From Ideonella oryzae (lineage in GTDB: Bacteria; Pseudomonadota; Gammaproteobacteria; Burkholderiales; Burkholderiaceae_C), in contig NZ_JAMXMC010000001.1 in the NCBI RefSeq assembly GCF_024055665.1, forward strand, positions 434,001 through 498,000: DNA of 64,000 nucleotides, written 5' to 3'. A program made the translations under genes and the position numbers. This document shows positions 43,753 to 53,222 of the stretch, piece after piece. Under the pieces are notes generated by a model. That model was not told the DNA's origin and ran no database searches. It saw only the letters and a program-made list of their open reading frames with translations. Numbering within the stretch: position 1 is the first letter of the stretch; each line of letters begins with the position of its first letter.

Positions 43753-45405
43753 ATGTACGCCGACTTTTTCGGGCTGAAGCAGGCGCCCTTCTCGATCGCC
43801 CCCGACCCGCACTACCTGTTCATGAGCGAGCGCCACCGCGAGGCGCTGGCCCACTTGCTCTACGGGCTGGACGGCGGGGGCGGCTTCGTGCTGCTGACCG
43901 GCGAGATCGGCGCAGGCAAGACCACCGTCTGCCGCTGCTTCCTGGAGCAGGTGCCGGCCCACTGCCAGGTGGCCTACATCTTCAACCCCAAGCTCAGCGT
44001 GCTGGAGCTGCTGCGCACCGTGTGCGACGAGTTCCACGTCGCGGTGCCGGCCGCCGCACAGACGGTCAAGGACTACGTCGACCCGCTCAACGCCTTCCTG
44101 CTGGGCCTGCACGCGGCCGGGCGCAACGCGGTGCTGATCATCGACGAGGCCCAGAACCTGTCGGCCGACGTGCTGGAACAGCTGCGCCTGCTGACCAACC
44201 TGGAAACCAACGAACGCAAGCTGCTGCAGATCATCCTGATCGGCCAACCCGAGCTGCGCAGCATGCTGGCCCGGCACGAACTGGAACAGCTGGCCCAGCG
44301 GGTCATCGCCCGCTTCCACCTGGAGGCCCTGTCCGAACCGGAAACCGGCCAGTACATCCAGCACCGCCTGCGGGTGGCCGGCCTGGCCGGCCCGGTGCCC
44401 TTCACCCCGGCCGCCGTGCGCCGCATCCACCAGATCACCCGGGGCGTGCCGCGGCGCATCAACCTGCTGTGCGACCGCGCCATGCTGGGCGCCTATGCCA
44501 CCGGCACCCGGGCCATCGGCCCGGACATCGTCCTCCAGGCCGCCCGCGAGGTGTTCGACCACGCCCGGCCCGCCCCTGAGCCTCCCCGGCGCCGAGCCCA
44601 GGCCCTGGGCCTGGCCCTGCTGGGGAGTGCGCTGCTGGGCGCCGGCCTGCTCTGGGCCTGGCAGCGGGCCCAGGCGCCGGCGGCCGTTGCGCCCCACGCA
44701 CCGGCATCCACCGCTGCCCCGGCCCTGGCCGCCAGCCGGGCCGTGTCCGCCTCCGCGGCAGCGGTGTCTGCCGCCGCCATCGCATCGGCCGCAGCGTCCA
44801 CCGCTTCCGTCCCTCCGCCCTTGGTGCACCTGGCCGAGCTGCCAGCCGACAGCGCCCGCACGGCCTGGGACGGCCTGCTGCGGCAATGGGATCTGGCCCC
44901 GGTCAATGGCGAATCGGCCTGCGACACCGCGGCCCGGCACGGCCTGGGCTGCCACCTGGCGCCCAGCGGCAGCCTGGACCTGCTGGCCAGCCTGGACCGG
45001 CCGGCCGTGCTCACCCTGCATCCCCCCGGTCGGCCTGAGACAGCGGTGCTGCTGACCGGACTGGACGCGGCGGACGCCACGGTGACACTCGATGGCCAAG
45101 CCCGCCGCCTGCCACTGGGCGAGCTGGCCCTGGCCTGGCAGGGCGAGTTCGGCGTGCTCTGGCGCCTGCCGGAAGGCTATGCCCCCGGCAGTGCCCGCAG
45201 CCCCGCTTTCAGCCATTGGCTGGACACCCAGCTGACAGCCGCCCTGCCCGCGGCGGCAGCCAGCAGCCCGCTGAACACGCGCCTGCGGGCCTTCCAGATC
45301 CGCCACGGCCTGAAGCCGGACGCGCTGGTGGGCCCGGTCACCCTGATGCAGCTGAACCGGGCGGCCGGCGCCGCCGAGCCCACCCTGTCTCACCCCAAGC
45401 CCTGA
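43753..45405 (+). CDS. gspA: GspA/ExeA-type ATPase with peptidoglycan-binding domain
   Basis: A 550-residue membrane ATPase that, with GspB, helps the type II secretin cross and assemble on the peptidoglycan. The start MYADFFGLKQAPFSIAPDP is diagnostic. The AAA domain has Walker A GEIGAGKTT (50-58) and Walker B AVLIIDEAQNL, with a sensor region IGQPELRSML. One TM helix lies at about 282-300. The periplasmic part is Ala/Pro-rich and ends in a PG_binding_1 domain (LRAFQIRHGLKPDALVGPVTLMQLNR, about 510-540). gspB follows after three bases. The rest of the type II system is not in the window. Confidence 0.94.
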   Translation: MYADFFGLKQAPFSIAPDPHYLFMSERHREALAHLLYGLDGGGGFVLLTGEIGAGKTTVCRCFLEQVPAHCQVAYIFNPKLSVLELLRTVCDEFHVAVPAAAQTVKDYVDPLNAFLLGLHAAGRNAVLIIDEAQNLSADVLEQLRLLTNLETNERKLLQIILIGQPELRSMLARHELEQLAQRVIARFHLEALSEPETGQYIQHRLRVAGLAGPVPFTPAAVRRIHQITRGVPRRINLLCDRAMLGAYATGTRAIGPDIVLQAAREVFDHARPAPEPPRRRAQALGLALLGSALLGAGLLWAWQRAQAPAAVAPHAPASTAAPALAASRAVSASAAAVSAAAIASAAASTASVPPPLVHLAELPADSARTAWDGLLRQWDLAPVNGESACDTAARHGLGCHLAPSGSLDLLASLDRPAVLTLHPPGRPETAVLLTGLDAADATVTLDGQARRLPLGELALAWQGEFGVLWRLPEGYAPGSARSPAFSHWLDTQLTAALPAAAASSPLNTRLRAFQIRHGLKPDALVGPVTLMQLNRAAGAAEPTLSHPKP

Positions 45406-45408
45406 GCC

Positions 45409-46134
45409 ATGTCCTACATCCTTGATGCCCTGCGCCGGGCGGACGCCGAGCGCGAACGCGAGCGCCAGCCCGTGCCCGGGCTGCACAGCCAGGGCGGCAG
45501 CCCGTCACCGGCCGCCCCCGCGCCAGTGGCCGCGCCCTGGTGGCCCTGGGCCCTGGGCGCCGTGCTGATGGTGGGCAGCGGCCTGGCCGCCGGCTGGTGG
45601 TGGACCCGCGCCCCATCGCCTCCCACCCCCGTTCCCGCACCCGTTCCCGCGCCGGAAGGCACCGCGCCCCGGACGCAAGCGTTGCCAACGGCCGCCCCCA
45701 CGACACCGGCCCCTGCACCGGTCCCGGTGCCGCCGCCAGCCCGCCAGACCACGGAGGGACCCACGCCCACGCCGCCCCCGGTGCGCCCGGCCTCCGCCGT
45801 CGCAGTGCCCACCCCGGCCCCGAAGCCCGCGGCGCCCAGCCCGTCACCTGCACCGATACCCGCCCCCACACCGACGCCATTGCCCATGCCGGCCACGGCC
45901 GCACCGGCGGTGGCGCCGATCCAGGAGGCCAGCGCCGCCCTCAAGCGCGAGGTGGCCAAGCTGTCCATCAGCGGCTCGGTGTATTCGGACGACCCGGCCA
46001 GCCGCTTTGTGATCGTGCACGGGGACGTGGTGCACGAAGGTGCCACGCTGGGCCCGGACCTGGTGCTCGAGCAGATCCGCCCGCATGAACTGGTGCTGCG
46101 CTACAAGGGGCAGCGCATGCACCACCCCCTGTGA
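45409..46134 (+). CDS. gspB: GspB, type II secretion assembly protein
   Basis: A 241-residue single-pass protein. The cytoplasmic start MSYILDALRRADAERERER is the GspB/ExeB signature. A TM helix at about 43-62 leads to a long Pro/Ala/Thr linker through the periplasm and a C-terminal T2SSB domain (about 175-241; ISGSVYSDDPASRFVIVHGDVVHEG...LVLRYKGQRMHHPL). It partners GspA and is translationally coupled to it. Confidence 0.93.
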   Translation: MSYILDALRRADAERERERQPVPGLHSQGGSPSPAAPAPVAAPWWPWALGAVLMVGSGLAAGWWWTRAPSPPTPVPAPVPAPEGTAPRTQALPTAAPTTPAPAPVPVPPPARQTTEGPTPTPPPVRPASAVAVPTPAPKPAAPSPSPAPIPAPTPTPLPMPATAAPAVAPIQEASAALKREVAKLSISGSVYSDDPASRFVIVHGDVVHEGATLGPDLVLEQIRPHELVLRYKGQRMHHPL

Positions 46135-46153
46135 GGGGCGGTCCCGCCGGGGC

Positions 46154-48292
46154 TCACCCCAGCGGGACGTAGGCCGAGGCGGTGAATTCCACCGGGTCCT
46201 GGCCGTCGGAGGTCAGCAGGCCGCCGGCCACCAGGGCCTGCACGCTCATCGGGCGGGCGAAGAAGAAGCCCTGCAGTTCGTCGCAGCCCAGCGCCAGCAG
46301 CACCTCGGCCTGGTCACGCGTCTCCACCCCCTCGGCCACCACCGTCAGGCGCAGGGCCCGGGCCAGGTGGATGATGGCGTCCACCACCGCGCGGGCGTCG
46401 GCACTGGTCTCCAGGTCCTGCACGAAGCTGCGGTCGATCTTCAGCTCCTGGGGCCGCAGCTTGCAGAGGTAGGACAGGCTGGAATAGCCGGTGCCGAAGT
46501 CGTCGATCGACAGCTTCACGCCGGCGCGCGCCAGCCCCGCCAGCATGGCCTGGGTGGCCGCCGTGTCCTCCATGGCCACCGACTCGGTGATCTCGCAGGT
46601 CAGCTGCTCGGCGGCCACGCCATGCTCGCGCAGCGCGGCCTCGATCTGCTCGACCACATGGCCCTGGCGCACCTGGTGCACCGAGAGATTGACCGAAACC
46701 CGCAGCCGCAGCCCCTGACGTGACCAAACCCCAAGCTGCCGGCAGGCCTCGCGGATCACCCAGCCGCCCAGGGCATTGATCAGCCCGAAGCGCTCGGCCA
46801 CCGGGATGAACTGCCCCGGCCCGAGCAGGCCGTGGCGGGGGTGCTGCCAGCGCACCAAAGCCTCCAGGCTGCGGATCTGGCCGTTGCCGGCGTCCACCTT
46901 CGGTTGGTAGTGCAGCAGCAGTTCGTTGCGCTGCAGCGCGGCGCGCAGGTCTTCCTGCAGTTCGATCTGGGCCCGCACGTCGGCGCCCATGGCCTGGTCG
47001 AACAAGGCCCAGCCCCCGCCGCCGGCCCGCTTGGCCTGGTGCATGGCCGCCTCGGCATGGGACAGCAGACGGTCGCGCCGGCCATGGTCCGGGTAGATGA
47101 CGATGCCGATGCTGCACGACAGGGTGAGCGGCCGCTCGCCCAGGTCCACCGGCTGGCCCACCGCCTCCTGCACCCGCTGCGCCACGGCCAGGGCATCGGC
47201 CTCGCCGGCCATGTCCTCCAGCAGCAGCACGAACTGGTCGGCGCCGACGCGGGACACCGAGTCGGCGTCGCGCAGGCAGCCGCGCAGCCGCAGCGCCATC
47301 TCCTTGAGCACCCGGTCCCCGGTGCCATGGCCGAAGCTGTCGTTGATGGCCGCGAAGCCGTCCAGATCCACGAACAGCAGGGCCAGGCGGGCCTGGGCCA
47401 TGCCGGCTCGCCGGCCTTCGTTGGCGCGGTCGGCGCGGTCCACCGCGTGACCCAGCCGGTCTTCCAGCAGCATCCGGTTGGGCACCCCCGTGAGCGGGTC
47501 GGCCAGCGCCACCTGGGCCAGCTGACCATTGGCATGGTGCAACGAACGGGCCAGGCGCTGGGCCTTGGCGCTCAAGCGGGCATCGAGCACCGAGGTGAAC
47601 AGCGAAATCAGCAGCAGCACGCCGGTGGCGGCGCCCACCCACCAACCCAGGCTCTGGCCCCCCAGGCCGTCGCCGCTGAGACAAATGGCATCCGACGGGA
47701 ACCGCGCTGCGGCCATGCCGCTGTAGTGCATGCCGGCGATGGCCGCGCCCATGACCAGGGCCGCCGCGCCCTGGGCCAGACGGAACTGGGCGCCGCGCAG
47801 GCCCCGCATCCAGAAAAAGATCAGGAGCGCCGCGGCCGAAGCCCCGCAGGCGATCACGGCCGACAGGGCCGCCCAGGCAGGGTCGATCTGGAGGGCCGGC
47901 ACCAGCTCGATCGCCAGCATGCCGGTGTAATGCATGGTGCAGATGCCCGCGCCCATGGCCAGTGCGCCGCCGCCCAGCAGCAGCGCGTCCAGGCGCTCAC
48001 GGGTGGCGATGTACAGCGCCAGCGCGGACGTGGCCACCGCGGCCGCCCAGGACAGCAGGGTGATGCCGGGCCGGTAGCCGATCTCGATGGGCAACTGCAT
48101 GGCCAGCATGCCCACGAAGTGCATGGCCCAGATGCCCGAGCCCATCACCAACGCCCCCGCCCCCACCCAACCGACCGAGGCCATGCGGTCGTGGGCGCGC
48201 ACCCGGCTCGCCAGGTCCAGGCTCACATAGGATGCAAAGGCGGCAATCAGAATGGACAAGGCCACCGTGCCGGGGTGGTAGACAGGCTGCAT
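46154..48292 (-). CDS. MHYT - degenerate GGDEF - EAL c-di-GMP phosphodiesterase
   Basis: A 712-residue membrane protein. The N-terminal MHYT sensor (about 1-245, seven TM) has three M-H-[FY]-x-G-M motifs (AMHFVGM, TMHYTGM, GMHYSGM) proposed to bind copper and sense gases. The GGDEF-like domain (about 265-430) has RVGADQF in place of RxGGDEF, so it should not make c-di-GMP and may bind GTP as a regulator. The EAL domain (about 445-700) is intact (SLEALVRWQHP, CEITESV, DDFGTGYSSLSYL, KIDRSFV), so the protein should hydrolyse c-di-GMP. It is convergent with gspB, 19 bases apart. Confidence 0.93.
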   Translation of the reverse strand: MQPVYHPGTVALSILIAAFASYVSLDLASRVRAHDRMASVGWVGAGALVMGSGIWAMHFVGMLAMQLPIEIGYRPGITLLSWAAAVATSALALYIATRERLDALLLGGGALAMGAGICTMHYTGMLAIELVPALQIDPAWAALSAVIACGASAAALLIFFWMRGLRGAQFRLAQGAAALVMGAAIAGMHYSGMAAARFPSDAICLSGDGLGGQSLGWWVGAATGVLLLISLFTSVLDARLSAKAQRLARSLHHANGQLAQVALADPLTGVPNRMLLEDRLGHAVDRADRANEGRRAGMAQARLALLFVDLDGFAAINDSFGHGTGDRVLKEMALRLRGCLRDADSVSRVGADQFVLLLEDMAGEADALAVAQRVQEAVGQPVDLGERPLTLSCSIGIVIYPDHGRRDRLLSHAEAAMHQAKRAGGGGWALFDQAMGADVRAQIELQEDLRAALQRNELLLHYQPKVDAGNGQIRSLEALVRWQHPRHGLLGPGQFIPVAERFGLINALGGWVIREACRQLGVWSRQGLRLRVSVNLSVHQVRQGHVVEQIEAALREHGVAAEQLTCEITESVAMEDTAATQAMLAGLARAGVKLSIDDFGTGYSSLSYLCKLRPQELKIDRSFVQDLETSADARAVVDAIIHLARALRLTVVAEGVETRDQAEVLLALGCDELQGFFFARPMSVQALVAGGLLTSDGQDPVEFTASAYVPLG

Positions 48293-48399
48293 GCGAAGGC
48301 CGGAAGGGATCAGGAACAGCGCGGATCTCGCACTGTGTCAGGTCGAGGCCTTGTTTTCGGTCGAGTCCCGGCCAGCTTGAACCTCTGCACCGTGCCGCC

Positions 48400-51018
48400 A
48401 TGGACAAATTCACGCCTCTGTCAGCCCCCGACCACCATCTGGACAGCCCCGAGGCGGTCGCCCGCCGGCTCCAGGTGGACCCAGCACAGGGCCTGGCCAT
48501 GGACGAGGTGCAGCGCCGCCAGGCCCGCCATGGCCCCAACCGCCTGGCCGAAGCCGCCCCGCGGCCCTGGTGGATGCGCCTGCTGACCCCCCTGCTCGAC
48601 ACCATGACGCTGGTGCTGCTGGCCGCGGCCCTGGTGTCGGGCCTGATCGGCGACCTGGCCGACACGGTGGTGATCGCCGTCATCGTGGTGCTCAACACGG
48701 TGATCTCCGCGGTGCAGGAGTGGCAGGCCGACCAGGCCCTGGCCGCCCTGCAGCGCCTGGCCACCCACGACGCCCAGGTGCGCCGCGACGGCCAGGTGGG
48801 GCCGGTGCCGGCGGATCAGCTGGTGCCGGGCGACGTGGTGCTGCTGGAGGCGGGCGACCAGGTGCCCGCCGACCTGCGCCTGCACCAGGTGGCTCAGCTG
48901 CGGACCGATGAATCCGCCCTGACGGGGGAATCGCAGGCCGTGGACAAGCAGCCCGCCGCCCTGCCCCCGCCCGCCGAGGGCCAGGCCCATGCGCTGGGCG
49001 AACGCAACAACATGGCCTGGAAGGGCACCCTGGTCACCCACGGACGGGCCACCGGCCTGGTGGTGGCCACCGGCGCCGGCACGGAGCTGGGTCGCATCGC
49101 CGGCCTGCTGGCCCAGGCCGAGCGCCGCAGCACGCCCCTGCAGCAGCGGCTGACCGCCTTCGGCCGGCGGCTGTCGATGGGGGTGCTGGGCCTGTGCGCG
49201 GTGGTCTTCGCCATCGGCGTGCTGCGCGGCGAGCCGGTGCTGCTGATGGGGCTGACCGCCATCAGCCTGGCGGTGGCCGCCATCCCGGAGGCCCTGCCTG
49301 CGGTGGTCACCGTGCTGCTGGCCCTGGGGGCGCGCCGCCTGGTGCGGGTGCAGGCCCTGGTGCGCCAGCTGCCGGCGGTGGAGACGCTGGGCTCGGTCAC
49401 CACGATCTGTTCGGACAAGACCGGCACCCTCACCCGCAACCGGATGCAGGTGGAGGTCTGGCGGTCGGCCCACCCGGCCGGGGACGCCCTGCTGCGCGAG
49501 GCCGCCCTGCGCTGCAACGACGCGCGGGCCCACCCGCAGGGCTGGCAGGGCGAACCCACCGAAGTGGCGCTGGCGGAGTGGGCCGGCCCCACTGGGGACA
49601 GCCCCCCGGCCGCGCCCCGCCTGCGCGAATGGCCCTTCGACGCCGAGCGCCGGCGCATGAGCACCCTGACACCGGCCACCTCCGCTGCGGACGAGGCTGC
49701 CGCCTGGCTGTGGGTCAAGGGCGCCCCGGAAACCCTGCTGCCCCGCTGCACCCAGGCCCCCAGCCCCTGGCTGGCCCAGGCCGAGGCCCTGGCCGGCCAG
49801 GGCATGCGGGTGCTGGCCCTGGCCCGCCGCCGCCTGGACCCGCAGACCCTGGCCACCCAGGCCGGCGCCGACGAGGTCGAACGCGACTTGACCCTGCTGG
49901 GCCTGGTGGGCCTGATGGACCCGCCGCGGCCCGAGGCCGCCGCCGCCGTGGCCGAATGCCGGGCCGCCGGCATCCGACCGGTGATGATCACCGGCGACCA
50001 CCCCGGCACCGCGCGCGCCATCGCCCAGGCGGTGGGCATCGTGGACGACGCGCAGGCCCCGGTGCTGACCGGCGCCGAGCTGGCCCGGATGGACGACGCC
50101 CTGCTGGGCGCGCGGGTGGCCGAGGTGGCGGTCTATGCCCGCATGGACCCGGCGCAGAAGATCCGCATCGTGCAGGCCCTGCAGGCGCGCGGCGAGTTCG
50201 TCGCAATGACCGGCGACGGCGTCAACGACGCCCCCGCGCTCAAGGCCGCCGACATCGGCGTGGCCATGGGTCTGGGCGGCACCGACGTGGCCCGCGAGGC
50301 CAGCAGCCTGGTGCTGCTGGACGACCACTTCGCCACCATCGTGGCCGCAGTGCGCGAGGGCCGGCGCATCTTCGACAACATCCGCAAGTTCATCCGCTAC
50401 GCGCTGACCGGCAACTCCGGCGAGATCTGGGTGCTGTTTCTGGCCCCGCTGCTGGGCCTGCCGGTGCCGCTGCTGCCCATCCACATCCTGTGGGTGAACC
50501 TGGTGACCGACGGCCTGCCCGGCCTGGCCCTGGCCGGCGAACCCGCCGAGCGCGGGGTGATGCAACGCCCGCCCCGCCCCCCCACCGAAAGCATCTTCGC
50601 CCACGGCCTGTGGCAGCACGCCCTGTGGGTGGGCCTGCTGATCGGCGGCCTGTGCCTGGCCCTGCAGGCCTGGGCCCTGCAGGTGGGCGACACGCACTGG
50701 CAAAGCATGGTCTTCACCGCGCTGACCCTGACCCAGATGGCCCACCTGCTGGCCATCCGCTCCGAGACCGAGCCGCTGTGGCGCCTGGGCCTGGGCAGCA
50801 ACCGCCCGTTGCTGGGGGCCGTGCTGCTGAGCGTGGCCCTGCAGCTGGCCACGCTCTATGTGCCGGCCCTGCAGGCCATCTTCCACACCCAAGCCCTGGA
50901 CGCCGCCGAACTGGGCCTGTGCTTTGCCGCCGCGGGCCTGGTCTGGGCGGTGGTGGAGGTGGAGAAGGCCTGGCGGCGACGGACCGCCCGAAGCCAGCCG
51001 CCGACTCAGAACCGGTAG
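48400..51018 (+). CDS. P2-type cation-transporting ATPase (Ca2+-like)
   Basis: An 872-residue P-type ATPase. The actuator has TDESALTGES. M4 has IPEALPAVVT, as in Ca2+/Mn2+ pumps. The phosphorylation site is CSDKTGTLT (Asp about 339). The N-domain has KGAPE, and the P-domain has MTGDGVNDAPALK. The C-terminal six-helix part (LPIHILWVNLVTDGLPGLALAGEPAE) matches P2A-type enzymes. Expected role is export of Ca2+ or Mn2+ from the cytoplasm. The 3' end overlaps the end of the convergent MipA-type gene by 13 bases. Confidence 0.94.
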   Translation: MDKFTPLSAPDHHLDSPEAVARRLQVDPAQGLAMDEVQRRQARHGPNRLAEAAPRPWWMRLLTPLLDTMTLVLLAAALVSGLIGDLADTVVIAVIVVLNTVISAVQEWQADQALAALQRLATHDAQVRRDGQVGPVPADQLVPGDVVLLEAGDQVPADLRLHQVAQLRTDESALTGESQAVDKQPAALPPPAEGQAHALGERNNMAWKGTLVTHGRATGLVVATGAGTELGRIAGLLAQAERRSTPLQQRLTAFGRRLSMGVLGLCAVVFAIGVLRGEPVLLMGLTAISLAVAAIPEALPAVVTVLLALGARRLVRVQALVRQLPAVETLGSVTTICSDKTGTLTRNRMQVEVWRSAHPAGDALLREAALRCNDARAHPQGWQGEPTEVALAEWAGPTGDSPPAAPRLREWPFDAERRRMSTLTPATSAADEAAAWLWVKGAPETLLPRCTQAPSPWLAQAEALAGQGMRVLALARRRLDPQTLATQAGADEVERDLTLLGLVGLMDPPRPEAAAAVAECRAAGIRPVMITGDHPGTARAIAQAVGIVDDAQAPVLTGAELARMDDALLGARVAEVAVYARMDPAQKIRIVQALQARGEFVAMTGDGVNDAPALKAADIGVAMGLGGTDVAREASSLVLLDDHFATIVAAVREGRRIFDNIRKFIRYALTGNSGEIWVLFLAPLLGLPVPLLPIHILWVNLVTDGLPGLALAGEPAERGVMQRPPRPPTESIFAHGLWQHALWVGLLIGGLCLALQAWALQVGDTHWQSMVFTALTLTQMAHLLAIRSETEPLWRLGLGSNRPLLGAVLLSVALQLATLYVPALQAIFHTQALDAAELGLCFAAAGLVWAVVEVEKAWRRRTARSQPPTQNR

Positions 51019-51749
51019 GCCAGCCCGAGCAACACCGTCGAGCGCACCCGGTCCCCCGTCGACAGCGGGCTGCGGCGGATGGCGTCATCCAGGAACTGCG
51101 CGCGCCAGTAGGCATGCAACTCAATCCGGTCCGTGAGCGGCGTCTCCACCAGCAGCCCCAGGTGCGGGTTCAGGGCGGCCCCGGGCCGGTAGGCCGGGCC
51201 GACCGTCGCCAGATCCGACCCCGAGACGCCCGCGTAGTACCGGACGTAGGCGGCATCCTCGAACTCCAGACCGAGTTCGGGAAAGAGCGTGGTCCGCCCC
51301 AGGCGGAACCGGGCCAGGTAGCGGGCCTGCACGATCAGCCCGCCGGAGGGGCCGAGGTCCCCCAGGACGTTCAGACCGAATGCGCCGACCGGCGTCACCT
51401 GCAGCGTGCCCAGGCCCAGGGGGATCGCGTCATCGCGCCGGCGCAGGCCCGACACCCGGTAGCCATCGCCACGGTACTGGCCCACGAGCTCCAGCGCACC
51501 ATCGCCCAGCGGCGCCAACTGCACACCGAAGGTGTCGATGCGTGCGAAGACCGGGCCCCAGGTGAAATTCAGGTAGGGCATGGGATCGGTGCTCGTGCGA
51601 ACACCCCGGATGTCGTGCGGCGACCGGACCGCCCCAATGCCGACATCCCCGGACAGGTCGGCGGCCCCCGCCGCCCCGGCCAGGGCCAGCGTCGCCACAC
51701 CGGCCCACACCCTCACCCGACGCAGGAAGGTCCGAACAGGCGCGCTCAC
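51006..51749 (-). CDS. MipA/OmpV-family outer-membrane protein
   Basis: A 247-residue beta-barrel with signal peptide (AGVATLALAGAAGA-AD) and alternating beta-strands ending STVLLGLAYRF (C-terminal Phe). The MipA/OmpV family holds murein-synthesis scaffolds and porin-like proteins. The start is GTG at 51749, overlapping the stop of the upstream membrane-protein gene (GTGA), with AAGGA upstream. It is the last gene of the 13-kb minus-strand run and could be its outer-membrane channel. Confidence 0.82.
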   Translation of the reverse strand: MSAPVRTFLRRVRVWAGVATLALAGAAGAADLSGDVGIGAVRSPHDIRGVRTSTDPMPYLNFTWGPVFARIDTFGVQLAPLGDGALELVGQYRGDGYRVSGLRRRDDAIPLGLGTLQVTPVGAFGLNVLGDLGPSGGLIVQARYLARFRLGRTTLFPELGLEFEDAAYVRYYAGVSGSDLATVGPAYRPGAALNPHLGLLVETPLTDRIELHAYWRAQFLDDAIRRSPLSTGDRVRSTVLLGLAYRF

Positions 51750-52467
51750 CAGAGATCCTTCCCGCGCTTCCACGCCATCCCGCCCGCCCAGGCCACCCAC
51801 AGCGGCACCACGATCATGTAGACGTTCAGGGCGTTGTCGGCCAGCCCCCGCAGCGAGAACAGCTCGCCCACGCCCGACAGCACCGAGCCCAGCGCGCCGA
51901 TGAAGCCCACCACGGCGAAGGCCTTGTGGTCGCGCCAGGTCAGCGCGCTGACACAGGCGCCCCAGACGCCCACCAGCAGGTACTCCACCCGCCCCCACAG
52001 GCCGGTGTAGACCAGCTGGGTGACCAGCTTGAACTGCTCGGTGAGGATCTGCAGCCGCGCCGGGTCCTGGCCGCTTGGACGTGATCCCGGATCAGGCTGG
52101 GCCACAGCACGGACAGGATGCCGCCGCCCAGCGCCCCGGTGAGGATGTAGAGCAGCATGCAGACAGTGGCCACGGCCATCACGAAGGGGTTGCGCTCGCG
52201 CAGCCAGTGCCAGAGGTAAAGCGTCGCCGGGATCATCAGCAGGTAGAAGCCGAAGATGTCGCACAGCATCGCCCCCTCGATCAGATCGGCCTTCTCCAGG
52301 CTGGCCCGCCGCAGCTGGTTGAGCGGATCGGTCATCGCATCCAGGTCGAAATCGACCGTGCGCAGGGCCAGGTACAGACAGGCGAAGCCCAGGAGAACGC
52401 CCAGCCAGGTGATGAGGGCCACCGCGCGCGGGTACAGCGGCGGCGAGGAGAGTTGTGTCGGAGTCAT
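51746..52467 (-). pseudogene. integral membrane protein gene with one-base frameshift
   Basis: Reading from ATG 52467 gives four TM-rich segments (AVALITWLGVLLGFACLYLAL; DIFGFYLLMIPATLYLWHWL; VAT...LYILTGALGGGILSVLW) up to SLIRDHVQ. The coding sense then continues in another frame: SGQDPARLQILTEQFKLVTQLVYTGLW...VVPLWVAWAGGMAWKRGKDLW to 51746. The two parts overlap and join smoothly if one base is restored near 52075-52079 (minus-strand CAC GTC CA. AGC GGC CAG). The whole would be about 240 residues with six TM. It is either a real mutation or a sequencing error; no slippery homopolymer is present. Family not recognised with confidence (DUF4386-like at best). Confidence 0.85.
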
Positions 52468-52550
52468 GCCAGGGTCAAAAGGAGAGACAGGAAGCCAGGG
52501 AAACAAGGAGATGCAGGTCAGCGGTGCACGCCAGACGCCGGGCCGGCGTC

Positions 52551-53222
52551 TCAGGGCTGGGCCAGGGCACGGGCCAGCGCATCGATGTCCTGATCGCTCA
52601 GGCTGCGGCTGACCGCCTGCATCTGCCCGGACGGATCGACGCGGTCGCCGGCGCGGAAGGCACGCAGCTGGCGCGCCAGATAGCCCGGCGACTGCCCGGC
52701 CAGGCGCGGCGCGGCCACGGGGCCGGTGGCGGACGTCGCGCTGCCGCCCTGCAGCTGGGCGCCATGGCAGGCGGTGCAGGATGCGAGCTGCGGCAGCAGG
52801 ACCATGGCGCGGCCCGGCGTCAGCCCGGCCTCCGAGGCCGAGAAGTAGGCCACCAGGGCATGGATCTGGGCCTCGCTCAGGGACGCGGCCAGGGGCTCCA
52901 TCTGCGGGTTGCGGCGCTCACCGCTGGCGAAGCGCCGCAGCTGGGCCTCGAGGTAGGCCGCGGGCTGACCGGCCAGGCGCGGATAGGCGGGGTTGAGACT
53001 GGCGCCACCGAAGCCATGGCAGCCCACGCAGGCCTGGGCCCAGGCACTGGCCTGCGGTCCGCGCGCGGCCACCTGGGCGGCCTCCCGGTCCAGCGCCTGC
53101 TTGAACTGCCACAGGCCCCAGACGTCCCGGCCCCAGTAGAGCCCGGCCCCCAGGGCCAGGGCCAACAACAGCAGCCACAGGCGCGAGATGCGGCCGCGCA
53201 TCGAAGTCCGAGAGGCGTTCAT
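52551..53222 (-). CDS. di-haem cytochrome c (c4-like)
   Basis: A 223-residue periplasmic protein anchored by an N-terminal helix (about 15-30). Two class-I cytochrome c domains follow: CVGCH (65-69) with the axial Met in NPQMEPLA, and CTACH (149-153) with Met in GQMQAVS. Both repeats share the PRLAGQ motif of c4-type cytochromes. Its start overlaps the amine-oxidase stop (ATGA), so it is the obvious electron acceptor for that enzyme or passes electrons from it to an oxidase. Confidence 0.93.
   Translation of the reverse strand: MNASRTSMRGRISRLWLLLLALALGAGLYWGRDVWGLWQFKQALDREAAQVAARGPQASAWAQACVGCHGFGGASLNPAYPRLAGQPAAYLEAQLRRFASGERRNPQMEPLAASLSEAQIHALVAYFSASEAGLTPGRAMVLLPQLASCTACHGAQLQGGSATSATGPVAAPRLAGQSPGYLARQLRAFRAGDRVDPSGQMQAVSRSLSDQDIDALARALAQP

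Noticed and set aside
51006-51998. 330-residue start for the MipA-type protein
   Set aside because: The extra 83 residues are antisense-like noise overlapping the upstream membrane-protein gene; the signal peptide begins at GTG 51749.
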